Origin: Vanilla planifolia
Taxonomy: Eukaryota; Streptophyta; Magnoliopsida; Asparagales; Orchidaceae
Length of the DNA: 64,000 nt
Assembly (NCBI GenBank): GCA_023846275.1
Contig: CM043872.1
Location: 24,103,670 to 24,167,669, forward strand
Reading direction: 5' to 3'
Shown here: piece after piece, positions 13,112 to 24,999 of the stretch
Layout of the letters: each line of letters starts with the position of its first letter
Position numbering within the stretch: position 1 is the stretch's first letter
Position numbers and translations under genes: made by a program
Notes under the pieces: generated by a model
The model's input: only the letters and a program-made list of their open reading frames with translations
Database searches by the model: none
What the model was told of the DNA's origin: nothing

Positions 13112-14843
13112 TATTAATATTTAATCATATTTTAAAAAATATATAAATTTCAAAACTATGTTAGGATTCTAAATTGAATATATTTTGAAAATAATTATTT
13201 GAGAAAGATTCAATAATATTTAGTTTGTAATTTTTAAATGTTTAAATATTTTGTTTACAATCTTTTAAATAAATGATGCATTGATTATTTTATAAATTTT
13301 GAGGATTAGTTGATAATTGTGCAAGATTAGTAAATGAGAGAAAGGAAGGAGAAGATGTGGTTTGAATGAGTAGCAAAAACAAAAAAAATCTATATATAAA
13401 TAAATAAGGAAAAGAGGAAGAAAATAGAGGCCATGGTTGGAAGGAAAGGATAATATGTAGTTTAATCATATATTCCACTTTCTCTCTCTCTTCAAATTAT
13501 CTATCTAATATAGCATTCATTCTCCAACTAACGAATCATACATTCAAACCTTGTAACTATTTTTTGTGCAAAGAATAATATGATTCTAAACGTCTCTTAA
13601 AGTATCAATTGTTTATCTAACATATTGTACTTCCCTCTTTAACCTATGTATAACCCAATAGACCCATTCGACGTAGAGGTGTATTGGATTGTTCACATAA
13701 GCCAATGTATTGTGTGTTAATTTTAAATATATCATATATTTTTTTTCGAGTTATTTGTCATCACTTATGTATTATTCATTTTTAAGTTTAATGCATTATT
13801 TAGTATTTATTAAATTTTATATTCGTTTTTAGATTTACTTCTCACTTGTATATTATTCATCCAAAGTTTAAGATGTTATACTTTATGTATTAACTTATTG
13901 TATATTGTCTAGGTTTATTTCTCTTCTACTTGTTTTTCATTCTAAGTTTAACATATTGTATATTACTTATTAACATATTATATATTTTTTTCTAGTTTAT
14001 TCCTTTATATGATTAAGATGCATTTGATTGATAAAACTAATGCTTATTAGTCAAGCAAATTAACTTATTTTCAAAATTATATGAAAACTCAAATGATCAT
14101 CAATCTATATAGGTTATACATTCTATGACTTACAAATACTATAATTTGTTAATTTATTAATAAAAATAATAGAATAATACTAGTACATAAAACATTTGAC
14201 ATTCAAAAATTACTAGCACAATATTATAGATGAATGCTTTATCAAAATAAAGTTTGCTATCTATTTTGTAATATTAAGAAACATTTCCTATTTCAGTAAA
14301 TTCTCACATCTACTTTGCTCATAAAAAAAGTTAAAATGTGATTCAAGAAAAATAAATAAAATATGAAAAATTTAATTCAAAAGAAAACAAAATTTTACTA
14401 TTTGTAAAAATAAATTGATCAAACCCAATATATTATTTCAAATTCATTTTGAAGGTAATGAAAGGTTTTATTTAAGAGCCATATAATTAGAATATTTAAA
14501 ATATTTATAACAATGTTAATTTTTTATTTACAATCAACAAAATGTTTAAACTTATAATGTCAGTAAATATAAAATATCACATTTTGCAATTTATTTTCAT
14601 AATAAACTATCAATTATAAACTAAAAAAATATTAATCAAAATGTATTACAATTTGAATCTACAGAGGAAAAAAAAACGTAAATTTACGCAAAAATAAATT
14701 CACATTATAATGCGCTAACATTATCCATACCATGCCTAACATTTGCAGCAAAATTTAAAACATAAAATACTATTTCAAATTATTAATATTTTATCTGTTT
14801 ATAGATATAATTTCGAACCTACCCATCGTATCTCCAACCTGCA
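12961..14843. other. AT-rich spacer
   Basis: Very AT-rich, no gene seen. It includes a pure AT dinucleotide run at 13,081-13,106 and poly-A/T tracts. Confidence 0.6.
13081..13106. repeat. AT dinucleotide microsatellite
   Basis: Thirteen AT units in a row; seen directly. Confidence 0.9.
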
Positions 14844-15074
14844 ATGGACAATGAAGCTGTCAAAAGATTAATGAATTCAATGTTGATCAAAATACACGAT
14901 CCGCTCCAGACTAATCCCTCCATTTTTATCTACGCCGCGGCGCTTCCACAATTGTAGGTGGATTCGATTCGTACGGATTTTATTGCGCTTTAGACGGACG
15001 ATTTCCCCGACTCGAGTGGGATTCCTCTTTTCCTGAACTGGCCCCGGTGTTGTCCTCTTGCGCTTTTCATCTTG
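14844..15074 (+). pseudogene. GC-rich exon-like relic of an unidentified gene
   Basis: The composition changes abruptly from AT-rich spacer to a CpG-containing, coding-like stretch. From an ATG at 14,844 the frame reads MDNEAVKRLMNSMLIKIHDP and onward for 77 codons to a canonical donor (TTG|GTAAGG at 15,074/15,075). It is interrupted by only two stops, both TAG (14,955 and 14,991). The first sits where CAG to TAG by C-to-T change is the simplest explanation. I do not recognise the protein. It lies just upstream of the left LTR of the first copia element, so the insertion may have disrupted a gene. Confidence 0.4.
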
Positions 15075-15147
15075 GTAAGGCAATTGATTATAATGCCTTT
15101 TTTCTGCCTTACTTTCTTCCGTCGACGACTATTTCGATGCAGTATTT

Positions 15148-15337
15148 ATCTGATAAAGATAATCTTCCTCACTTAGTATACTACACTATTCGGAAATATA
15201 TCACCTATCGGCTACTAATAGCAAGATCTTCTCTTTAGTATGTTCTTATTAAAGATTTGAAAATATGTTAGATGTGAATAGACATTGTTTTGTTCTTTGT
15301 GGTAACTTCAATTTGTACTTCACGGTGTCAGTTTTTG
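15148..15337 (+). repeat. 5' LTR remnant of copia element 1
   Basis: It starts TGATAAAGATAATCTTCC and ends just before the primer-binding site. It shares TGATARAGATAAT and an ATTTGAAAAT...AG.TGT.AATA block with the 3' LTR at 19,918. The rest has diverged. Confidence 0.5.
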
Positions 15338-15338
15338 A

Positions 15339-15351
15339 TGGTATTAGAGCC
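15339..15351 (+). other. Primer-binding site of copia element 1
   Basis: TGGTATTAGAGCC is one base from TGGTATCAGAGCC, the site complementary to initiator tRNA-Met used by most plant copia elements. Confidence 0.75.
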
Positions 15352-15399
15352 AAACAAGCTCTGTCGAGCTCCTCTACCCTGCTCCAGATTGCTGCCTCT

Positions 15400-16640
15400 A
15401 CCCCTGCTTTGGTTTTCACAACACCTCATTCTCTTCCATCCTCACCAGAAGTGTGCATGGCTGATCAATTCGTGACTGATTGACAATCTCCCTCCTGAAC
15501 GGTTGCTAGTCCAATGGGTCAATATTTGGATGATTCCTCCCAACCCCTAATCACTTCCGACATAACCACTCAAGTCTCGCTCAAACTTATCTCTTCAAAC
15601 TATCCACCATGCAAACTTAAATTCCAAATATTGTTCATTAGATATGTTCTTGGCTATTTTGGTGGTACCAAACCCTATACCTTTCCTATCATCTTGTTGG
15701 TCAAATTGCTCAATTAAACCTAGCCCATGCAACTTGGGTTTAACAAGATTGACTTATATAAATGCAATAATTGGATTTTCATATGTTTATTCCTTTTATT
15801 GCTTGGGCCATGAAGCATGAATGCCAAACCAATTGTCTGTTGAATAAAGCAAATTAAGAACATTTGAAGAACCTAACCAAAGATAATCTAAGCATCAATG
15901 AAATTTTATAATCAATCAAGAGCATAGTTAGAGAACTTGTTATTCTTAGACCAACAATAGACGTTGGTGATTTCACTAAGAAAATTGTGGATGAGATTAG
16001 TAACGATGAGAAAGACCTTGTCTATGTCGTGTAAGCTCGAGACTTGTCTGTCACATTTGGGGAATTTCACAAGAAAGTATTAACATTTGGAGCTCATCAA
16101 TGATCCTTTAACCCCTGGTTGTTGTTCCCCATATGTTATGAGACCATTGTTGTTGAACTCATTCAACAGCAATTGTTATCCTCGATTGAACATGGTATTG
16201 AACTCATCTTTGCAACTTGGACCACAAGGTGATCACCTCGCCTGCTAGTTGGCCTATACTTTGGTTATAGCCAAATCTCTAGTGTTTAGAGCACCAATAG
16301 ATATTGGTGATCTCACTAAGAAAAGTGTAGATGGGCTCAGTAATGACTACGAAGACCTTGTTGATGTCGTGTAAGCTCAAGACTTGTTCGTTACATTTGG
16401 GGAGTTTCATAAGAAAGTATTAACATTTGAAGCTCATCAATGATCCTTTAACCCTTGGTTGTTTTCCCCTATATTTTATGAGATAATTATCGTTGAACTC
16501 ATCCAACAATAATTGTTATCCTCGATCGAACATGTTATTGAACTCATCGTTGCAACTTCGACCACAATGTGATTGCCTCACCTGCCAGTTGGCCTATACT
16601 TTGGTTATAGCCAAATCTTTAGTGTTTAGAGCCACATAGC
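15400..16640 (+). pseudogene. Gag remnant of copia element 1
   Basis: Frames with stops show VSLKLISSNYPP...K..FQ (compare the copia gag pattern KLxxxNYxxWKxQF) and later ARDLSVTFGEFHKKVL (compare ARDxxxxFEELHxKL). A 340-bp segment holding the second motif is present twice in tandem. Non-coding today. Confidence 0.65.
15951..16630 (+). repeat. 340-bp direct tandem duplication in gag
   Basis: Unit 1 is 15,951-16,290 and unit 2 is 16,291-16,630. The offset is exactly 340 at two distant points (AGCTCATCAATGATCC at 16,091 and 16,431; TTGGCCTATACT ending at 16,260 and 16,600). The copies differ by scattered point changes, so the duplication is old. Confidence 0.9.
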
Positions 16641-16669
16641 AAGGTGTTCATTCTACCTCAAATTGGTCA

Positions 16670-19600
16670 TTGTTGCAATTGGTGACTCAACAAACTTTGT
16701 GGGAACTATTGGTTTATCATTGCTTTCTGTTGTTTGTCATGACACCCTCATGGCTTCTTGACGGTGATGCTTCTCAATATGTCACTACCAACTTGAACAA
16801 CTTATCTCTCCTTTTACCATATAACAACATTGAAGGTGTTATGATTGGAGATGGCACGGGTCTATGCATCACCCATATTGGTTCTACTTTCCTCATCACT
16901 TCTACTACTACTTTTACCATATCTAATGTTTTATATATCTAGTATGAAAAAGAATTTAATTTTTATTTATCAATTTTGCAACTCTATCAATATTTTGATT
17001 AAATTTTTATCCAACTCCTTTTGTGTTAAAGATGTTCATATTGAGGCAATTGGTTTATTGGATAAATGAAGGATGGAGTGTATTGGTGGTCAACTGCCCT
17101 TTTATTTAAGCTCACTATTACTTGCTCTCTGTAGTGTCAAAATCACTTTGTCTAAGTGTCATCAATGACTAAGTCATCCTACACTTGAAATTCTTAGATT
17201 TGTTTTGTCTCATCATAATTTAGAGTTTTTCACCATTACTATCTTGCATCCTCATATAATGTATGTCATTGTAATAGAAGTCACAATTTATCTTTCTTTA
17301 CTACTTCTATTGTTTCTTCAAGTCTTTTAAAATATATATTTTTAGATATAATATATCTCCAATTATCTTTAATGGTATATTAAATTATGTTCTCTTTGTT
17401 GATTGTTATATAAACCGTCAGTGACTTTATTCGTTTGACATTCATGACATTTTCATATACTTCAAAAACATTGTAAAAAATTATTTTGATCAAGAAATAA
17501 TTACATTATTCTCTAGCAATAAAGACGAATACATCAATATTGTATCTTATGTAATTCCTCATGGCATCTCTCATCTCACTTCTCCTTCATATACTCTAAA
17601 GCATAATGATTTTGTTTTTGAAGGTGTCATTGTCATATTGTTAAAATTGGTAGCCCTCCACTCGCTCATACTTCTCTTTTATTTTAATCTTGATCTTATG
17701 TTCCATTAGAGTCCACAATGCTCACATCGACACAAAATATTTCCCTCATTAGATGCTTTGGCCATACACATCTAACAAATCTGAATGTGCTCAGTTCTAT
17801 GTGTTTTTCCTAGCTATCTTGTATGCAAAGTGGTTGTTTCTATTAGGATTGTTTCTCCTCTTAATTATTCGCTTCTCTTCATGTCAACTTTGATAGGTTT
17901 GTCTTTTTGTTTTCCTCTCCTCTTGCAAATTTCTTGATCACAACCCCAAACAATCTCTACTTGGGTCCCTACTCACCACTAGACAATTTTTCTTGGTTGG
18001 AAAACACTCCATCTTTGATTCATTTTGCTATTATAGGTCTTGGTGTTGCAAACTCAGCATAATAGCTAACTTCACGTTGTCACGGCCTTCTTTGAATTTG
18101 AACTCATTTTTGTTACTCCTACTGAAACATTAACCAGCCATACTAACAACAAATACCTAATGCATGTTAGTTAGAGCCAAAAATTCAATCCACAGACCAA
18201 TATAGAAACTTGATCTCATTACCTATAAATCCTTTACCTTTCTTGTTATCCACCACTACTATTGAAGCCCTAAAAGATCTTAAATAGCATTTGGCATGTT
18301 TGAAGAGTATGATTCTCTCATTTGGAATGGGATTTGGGAGTTAGTTCCATATTCTATGAACAAAATGTTGTTGATTGCAAGTGTTTTTCTCGTCAAGTGA
18401 ATCTTTGATGATTCCATTTATGAAATATTACAAAGGAAGCCTCAGACTCATATTGTTCATGGGTTGAGAACGAGAAATTCGACCTCATAGAGTTCAACTC
18501 CTGTTGTTCCTCAGTAGCTCAGTGGTAGAGCGGTTGGCTGTTAACTGACTAGTCGTAGGTTCGAATCCTACTTGGGGAGATTTCTTTCATTCTTCATGTA
18601 CTTGCTCTTCTATTCTGGTGATTATAGTTATAAATTGTTGTTAAGGTTTTTGTCAACATCTTGACATTGACTACAATGATGGGTTTAATTTTGTAATCAA
18701 AGCCACAATTGAGTGCAACATCCTTAGTATTATTACGATCAATAATTGGCACTTCAGACTACTTGATGTTAACAATGCTTTCCTCCAAAGATATCTTGAT
18801 GAAGATTTATATAGCCCAATGACATGGCTTTGTATACCCTAATCATCAAACTCATGTTTTAAACTCATAAGACAATCTATTGTGTCAAACAAGCCTCTCA
18901 TGGTTGTTACAATGACTTCCATTAGTTTCTTACCACATTTGGCTTCACCAACACATGTGAATGCATCCCTTCTTTTCCTCAAGGTTGGTTTCTTGTGTAT
19001 ATGTGTTTATGTTCCTGATGTTAATCTCACTGGTGACAATCTTTAAGTCATCAATCATATTATTCACTCTCCTGCATTATGCTTAATTATCAAAGATCTT
19101 GGCTCAAATATTTCCTTGGTGTTAACAGGAGTTGGCATTATAGTTTCCCATATGATGGTACATAATCGATCTTTTAGCTTGCACCAACATGTTTGTGCAC
19201 AAAATAGTCCAAATCCCACTTCTTATAGATTCATCTCTTAGTGTGTACTTTGGCATAGCTCTTGTCAAACCCACTGAGTACAAAATTATTTTAAATGACT
19301 CATAGTAGCTTTTTCTTGTCCCAACATTGCTTTTGCTATCAATAAGTTGTCTCAATATGCACATTGTCTTACTATTTTAATTATGGGATCTTCATGAAAC
19401 ACCTTATTTGATATATTGGTGGTACCTCAAATTATGATATTCAGTTCTATTTTAATTCTCTATTCTCTTTGCATTCCTTTTTGAACCCAAATTGGGGGGA
19501 AAAATAAGGATGTCTTCTCCTCAAGAAAGTCTCATTTTGTCTATCTAGGTTGCAATCCCATTTTTAGGAGCTTGAAGAAACAAAGGATCATTGCTTGTTT

Positions 19601-19890
19601 CTCCATTGAAGCTGAATATCAATTATGCTGAAGTTAGTTTGATTTGCTCACTTTTATCCAGCTTTGTAACTATCTTCTGTGGTCTATCAAGGCGACATTG
19701 TTGCAACTCAATTGTGCTCTAATCTGATCTTTCATTTTTGAATGAAGCATATTGCCATTGCTTTCACTTCATATGATCTTATCTAGACTGCAGCTCTTTG
19801 TGATGTGCATTTCAAATTTGCCATCCACCTATAGATTCCTTCACTAAACCACTTCCTTAATACTGCATTCTCTCTCTCTTTAGGATAAGA
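16670..19890 (+). pseudogene. Pol remnant (protease, integrase, RT, RNase H) of copia element 1
   Basis: Protease: WLLDGDASQYVT at about 16,750, where the copia active site is normally D-S-G-A, followed by a VMIGDGTGLCITHIGST segment and SNVLYI. RT: a VIKATIE...IITINNWHFRLLDVNNAFLQ segment at 18,690-18,790 matches the copia RT block ending RQLDVNNAFLQ. RNase H and C-terminus: HF-MKHIAIAF at about 19,730 matches FHSRMKHIAxDFHF, followed by a degenerate ADALTKPLP-type end. Many frameshifts and stops. A 90-residue frame at 16,670-16,942 is only the protease piece of this dead gene. Confidence 0.7.
18508..18579 (+). tRNA. trnN-GUU-like: Plastid-type tRNA-Asn(GUU), probably an organelle-derived insertion
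   Basis: A 72-nt sequence forms a full cloverleaf. The acceptor stem is TCCTCAG with TTGGGGA and discriminator G. The D arm has GCTCAGTGGTAGAGC, the anticodon loop is CTGTTAA with GTT, and the T arm is GTAGG-TTCGAAT-CCTAC. Sequence and arm details match the plastid (bacterial-type) trnN family rather than a eukaryotic nuclear tRNA-Asn. By recall of the plastid gene it carries about four substitutions in the anticodon and variable regions, mostly C/T or G/A, which keep the anticodon stem paired via a G-U. It lies inside the RT region of a dead copia element, so it is probably not an expressed nuclear tRNA. Confidence 0.85.
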
Positions 19891-19917
19891 GTGGACTTTC
19901 CACTTTGGGCTCCATCA

Positions 19918-20140
19918 TGATAGGATATGATAGAGATAATTCTTTTTAATATATTTTCCATTATTTGAAAATCTATGAGGTGTAAATATATGCAATAGTA
20001 GAGATTATTTAGACAAATTTATGTAATTATACTTTCCTTATCTTTGTATTCTCATTATGAAAACTATTATTACTTAGTGAGTTTATTGCTGATGTAAACC
20101 ATTATTTACAGTTGTTAGCCAAACTAATAGATGCTTATAC
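19918..20140 (+). repeat. 3' LTR of copia element 1
   Basis: It starts TGATAGGATATGATAGAGAT directly after the degenerate pol end and contains TTCCTTATCTTTGTATTCTC, a phrase common in plant copia LTRs. The right boundary is uncertain. Confidence 0.55.
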
Positions 20141-20249
20141 AAAAAAGTTCCTTTCAATACATTCCTTCAATTTTTTTTCATTGTGCAATGTCACTTGTAC
20201 TTATATATGTGGAGTCAATTCTCTGTTTTTTGTTTTTTTTAAGGGTGAG

Positions 20250-21107
20250 AGCTTTGTTAGAATTTGAATATTGAACCTAGGATAAAACCAATGGCACATG
20301 TACTACTACTTATAAGTGGATCTATTTCTTATTATGTTGTTATATGGAGCATGATCTACGTTTATAAATTGATTCTTATTAGAGAGTGTAATGTTCTTAA
20401 GGGTGTTATTGTCGGGCATAAGTTATGGACAAAGTGTTCATATTGAGGGAGAATTTAAGCATTACATAATATTAGAGCACCTCTGAAAAATGTGAAGTTT
20501 ATAGATACAGATGTTCATGAAAAGATAGTAATAGACAATGATACAAACTTGACTCTTAAAAGTGGTCTAATAAGAGATGGTGCAGATGTGTGGAACGATG
20601 ATTTTTGGCTTGTTAATGGATTATGCTCTATCTTGGACACTTGAGAACTACTTGTAAGGGCTATATAAAGAGAAAATCACCAATGTGAAGTGTAAGTTAA
20701 GAAAAGTGTGCATAAAGTAAAACCCTTGTTCTTTGTCTTTCTCATTTTGGACTACTATGTGAGTTTAGTGATAACTATTGCAACAGAAAAGTTGTGAGGG
20801 AACCTTATGTAATTTCTTTCAAAGTTCTAATAAAGATCTTCCAAAGTGTGGTTATAATTTTTTGTTGGTATGGATTTTCACATGAATTCTTTATGCCTTT
20901 TTTCTATCTTGTGGTCTTGTATGTTTTCTCTTTGCATAAGTGCTCTATTAGCTCTTTCTTTCCAAACTCTTGCTTGGTCTTCCATTTTTTTTGAGTGTCG
21001 ATTGATGTAAGCGTGTATAATGAGTGCGTGAGTTTTTACATTGTGATTATCTTGGGGAGCTTCTTTATAATTCAAGTAAGATTTGTAATGCTTAAATTCT
21101 TGGCAAC
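20250..21107 (+). repeat. 5' LTR of copia element 2
   Basis: Defined by similarity to 25,000-25,640 and by its end next to the primer-binding site. The start near TGTTAGAATTTGAAT is approximate. Confidence 0.55.
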
Positions 21108-21149
21108 TAATATTAGAGCTTTGATGTTTGAAAGTTTGTGTAGAGTTTC

Positions 21150-24100
21150 ATTTTTTTTTTGCAAGTAGGTGCTACCTTGTTTTTAGTGAAAGAAATAGGA
21201 GACAAAAATGCCATGATTGACAAGTTTGAGCACGAAGGCTTTGAATTTTGGAATATGCAAATAGTGGGCCACCTCTATCAGAAGAATTTGTACAAAGCTC
21301 TATGTGGACAAAGGCTTGAGTTTTTGAAGAAAGAACAATGAGTCTTGGTTGATTGTGAAGTGTTGGGAGTGGTAATGGGGACAAACAAAAGCCAAGGGGA
21401 AGGATTGAAGTGTGGTGCAACTTACTCTACCTAGGATTGTTGCCTTTTTATTTTTCCAAGGAGACAACAATCAAGAGCTTGATGAAAGTTCTAATTGATA
21501 TCTATGAGAAATGTTCAGCATCAAACCCAATTTATTTATATGCAATGGTTGTTTATTCTAAAGATGACAAAGGGGGCTTCTATCATGATCAATTGATGAG
21601 TTTAATGTGATAAAAAACAACTAAACTTAGTGAAGATTGACGTTGAGAATGAAGATAAGGCCTAATATTACAATTGCTCTTTTTTGAGAGTTGGATTGCA
21701 ACTATCATTGTAATTAATGAGTAGTGCTAATGGTCACTAGAAGTTGAGGGTCGACAAACACGGGACGTGATTTTGAGCATAGATATTGAGCAAAAAGGAG
21801 TTAAGAGAACTACCAGGTTCTACCTTGAGTATGAAGCTTAAGGGCATTGATTATAACATGGTTGAACCAGTGCAAAATTCAAGAGTTGGCTGCCTCATAG
21901 GAAAGGGAGTTGGTGTGTTGGAATTAGAAAAGACATTTGAAGTAGGGTTGTAAAATTCCAAAAATTGAGGGTGGTCAACTAGGGAGCAAGCACGTTGATA
22001 AATATAATGACCAAGAGTATAAGAGATGAACTATTGTTCAATGTTTACAAACTAATTGTGTCATAGATTGTTGATGATGAATTGCTTGATACTTTAGAGA
22101 AGGTCAACATGCAAATTGTGATGATGAACGTCACATAGTTTATGCTCAATGATGTATGATGCGTTCTAGGCTTGAGTGGAAATCTTGTTTTGGTTGATCG
22201 ACTAAATAATGCTGCTATTGAACAATTTATGGAGATAGCAAGCACAAGATTGTTTCATTCTTTTGGAATCAAGAACAAATTTTTTATATGACATATAGTC
22301 ACAAAGAAACGTTGGCCACATATTCATCAAGCTCTACTGAAAATCCTCATTTGTAGTATAATGACTTGGTTCTATGAATGAGAAAGCATGTATATTGTAG
22401 TACAAATGAGTGAAATACCAAAATGAAGTTTCTAAGGATGGGCATATGCAAGGCCTATGTTATTAGGAAATAGTTGTGTATGCTTCCCTAAGACAATTCG
22501 GGAGCTATGGTAAAGCATGTTGGATCTTGTGGACATGTGGGACCTTTCCAAATGTCCTCATTTAGAAGATTGAGGTATTATGTTAACTTAATTGATGATT
22601 GGATGACCAAAGTTTGAGTGTACTTTTTAAAGAACATGTTGGATTTCTTAGAAACTTCTAAGTGAACAAAAATAATAGAGATAAAGACCAACCATAAAAT
22701 CAAGGTTTATAGGTAAACAATGGTGATAAGTACGAAAATGACGAATTCTATTAATAATGTAATATTCATGGGATTCAAATGACAAAGACAATTCCCATTT
22801 GGCCACAAACAAAATAGAGTAATTAAACATGAGACCAAGACTTTAAATGAGTTTATGTGATCACACCTGGATTGCCTAAGTCACTATGGGCATTTGGCAT
22901 AATTATGATAATGTACTTTCTTAACAAAAGCCTTCCATACAAAAGCTTGAATGATTCCTAAAGAGGAATAGATGTGAAAGAAAGTTTGAACCACTTTAGG
23001 TTGTTTGGATGTTTGTTGTATGCACGTGTTAGCTTAGAGCATTGAAACACGTTTGATGCCAAAGCCATATGATGCTACTTTATTAGTTATGACATATATG
23101 GTTTTTGCTATTTTTTTTTGGATCTAATACTTTATAAAATTATCAGATATGTAATGCTACTTTTGATAAAATATGATTGCATAAGAATTAAAATATTTTA
23201 GAGTCAAATGAGTTGTACTTCTATATGAAGTACATGTTGATAAGAATGGGAAAAATGTTTTACTTGTAATGCTTGAGGCATCATCATTTACAGATAAGGA
23301 ATGAAATTTAGACATGAATCTTATAGATAAGGACATGATCATTCATGAAGAGTCAACATCATCTACACTACCCATATAGTGGTCAAGCCACACACTAAGG
23401 CCAATTCAAAGATATTTACCTTCTCTCCATTATTTGCTCTTGTATGTTGCTTCTTTGAGGCCTAAAAAGTTGAAGGTGTGAAGCTAGCAGAGAAATATGA
23501 AATTGCTTCATTTGAAAAGAATGATATATGGTTTCTAGAGGAAAGGGAGGCGTTAAAGAACATGTTGGTCTATAGACTAAAACAGGAGGTTCATTGAAGC
23601 AAGCATTGCAACAAACAATTAGTAGTCAAGGGCTTTTAGCAAAAATGAGGGATTAACTAAGATGAGATATTTTCATCTGTAGTAATGTTTATAACCACAC
23701 TTCTATTGTCAAGCATAGTTACATGGGATGGTTCACTCCCTATAACAAGTTGATATATATATTGGTTTTCTATATGTTATTTTGGAAGAAAAGTTTTATA
23801 TGGTATTATCAGAAAGTTTTAAAATTATGGGTATGGAGAAGATCTTCTAAAAGGTTAAAAATAACTTGTACAAGTTGAAGTAAACTCTAGGAAGTTTGAT
23901 ATGTTCATGATAATCATAACTACATGTAGGTGGTATGGATCGTTATTTTTGCTTCAAATGTTTTGATAATTATTACATAATTCTATTATTCTGTGTGGAT
24001 GACTTGATTATTTGTGGTTCAAGCATGTGAATGATTTATGAGTTGAAAAAATAGTTGTCATATGAATTTTAAACGAAGGTTCTAGGTGTTATATGTCAAA

Positions 24101-24970
24101 TTGTTGGAATAAGAATTTCAAATGACACATTCAAAGGAACTTTGATATAAACAAAAATATATTTTGGAGGTTCTAGATAGATTCAAAATTTCTGATATTA
24201 GATCTAATGATATTCTTATAGGGAGTTATTTCAAATTAAGAAAGGTATAGTCATTGAGTGCATAGAAAGAATACGATCCATTGAAAAGGTGTTATATGCT
24301 TCAATTGTGGACACTCTTATGCTTTTTGTTGTCTATGTCAGGTTTAACATCTCTTATATTGTGGGAGTTGCTCTCCACTATATTTTAAATCTAAGATGAA
24401 AGTATTTGAAGGCTATCAAATTACTTCTTTATTATTTAGAAGGATATTAAATATAGTATTTGCTTCAAAAAGTTTTAAATCTAAGATGAAAGTATTTGAA
24501 GGCTATCAAATTACTTCTCTATTATTTAGAAGGATATTAAATATAGTATTTGCTTCAAAAAGAATGACATAATTTTATAGATATACATTGAAGCTGATCT
24601 TGGAGGAGTAATAACCATTCCAAATGATAGCAGTAAAATGATAAAACTTAAAAATTTTCTAAAAGAAATTGATAATGAGTAGTTTGACTACACCTTGTTC
24701 GGTGATAGTAATAAGATAAATAATTCTATATTTCATTCCAAGATAGTACACTTCAACTTTGGTATTATCAATTAAGAATTTGATTGATGAAAGAGTATTA
24801 TTACTATGCAAAATCCTATAGATGTATCAAATAAGGAGGTTATCATAAATTTAATTGAGGCTTTGTTTTACTTTATTTGAACCATGTTAAGAATAAAGAG
24901 TAGGCATGTCTCACTAAAGTTGTCGAACATCAACAAAAGAGGTTGACTTGTAGAGCACATTCTTTCTTAG
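21150..24970 (+). pseudogene. Gag-pol remnant of copia element 2
   Basis: Gag start at 21,172-21,341 has FEHEGFEFWNMQIVGHLYQK (copia gag usually reads FDGxNFxxWKMQIEDYLYQK). At about 22,500 KHVGSCGHVGPFQMSS and YYVNLIDDW mark the gag-pre-integrase to integrase core boundary. At 23,550-23,680 a degenerate RT start corresponds to the copia block KALKNKWVYRLK...KGF. At 24,400 KYLKAIKLLLYYLEG and at 24,590 an EADLGG segment mark the RNase H start. Stops and frameshifts throughout. Not functional. Confidence 0.65.
24383..24562 (+). repeat. 90-bp near-perfect tandem duplication
   Basis: Unit 1 is 24,383-24,472 and unit 2 is 24,473-24,562. Only one difference was seen (CTTTATT versus CTCTATT). It lies at the RT/RNase H junction of copia element 2. 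Its near-identity, against the heavy decay of the element, shows that it arose recently. Confidence 0.95.
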
Positions 24971-24999
24971 AAGCAATCATTTTTCAAGGGAGGCATTTT

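Larger units (their letters stand above)
15148..20140 (+). mobile_element. Ty1/copia retrotransposon 1, decayed, plus orientation
   Basis: The order is 5' LTR remnant, primer-binding site TGGTATTAGAGCC (15,339-15,351), gag, protease, integrase, reverse transcriptase, RNase H and 3' LTR, which is the Ty1/copia domain order (integrase before RT). All coding parts have stops and frameshifts. It carries a 340-bp tandem duplication in gag and a tRNA-Asn sequence in the RT region. The two LTRs keep only short matching blocks, indicating an old insertion. Boundaries are approximate. Confidence 0.75.
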
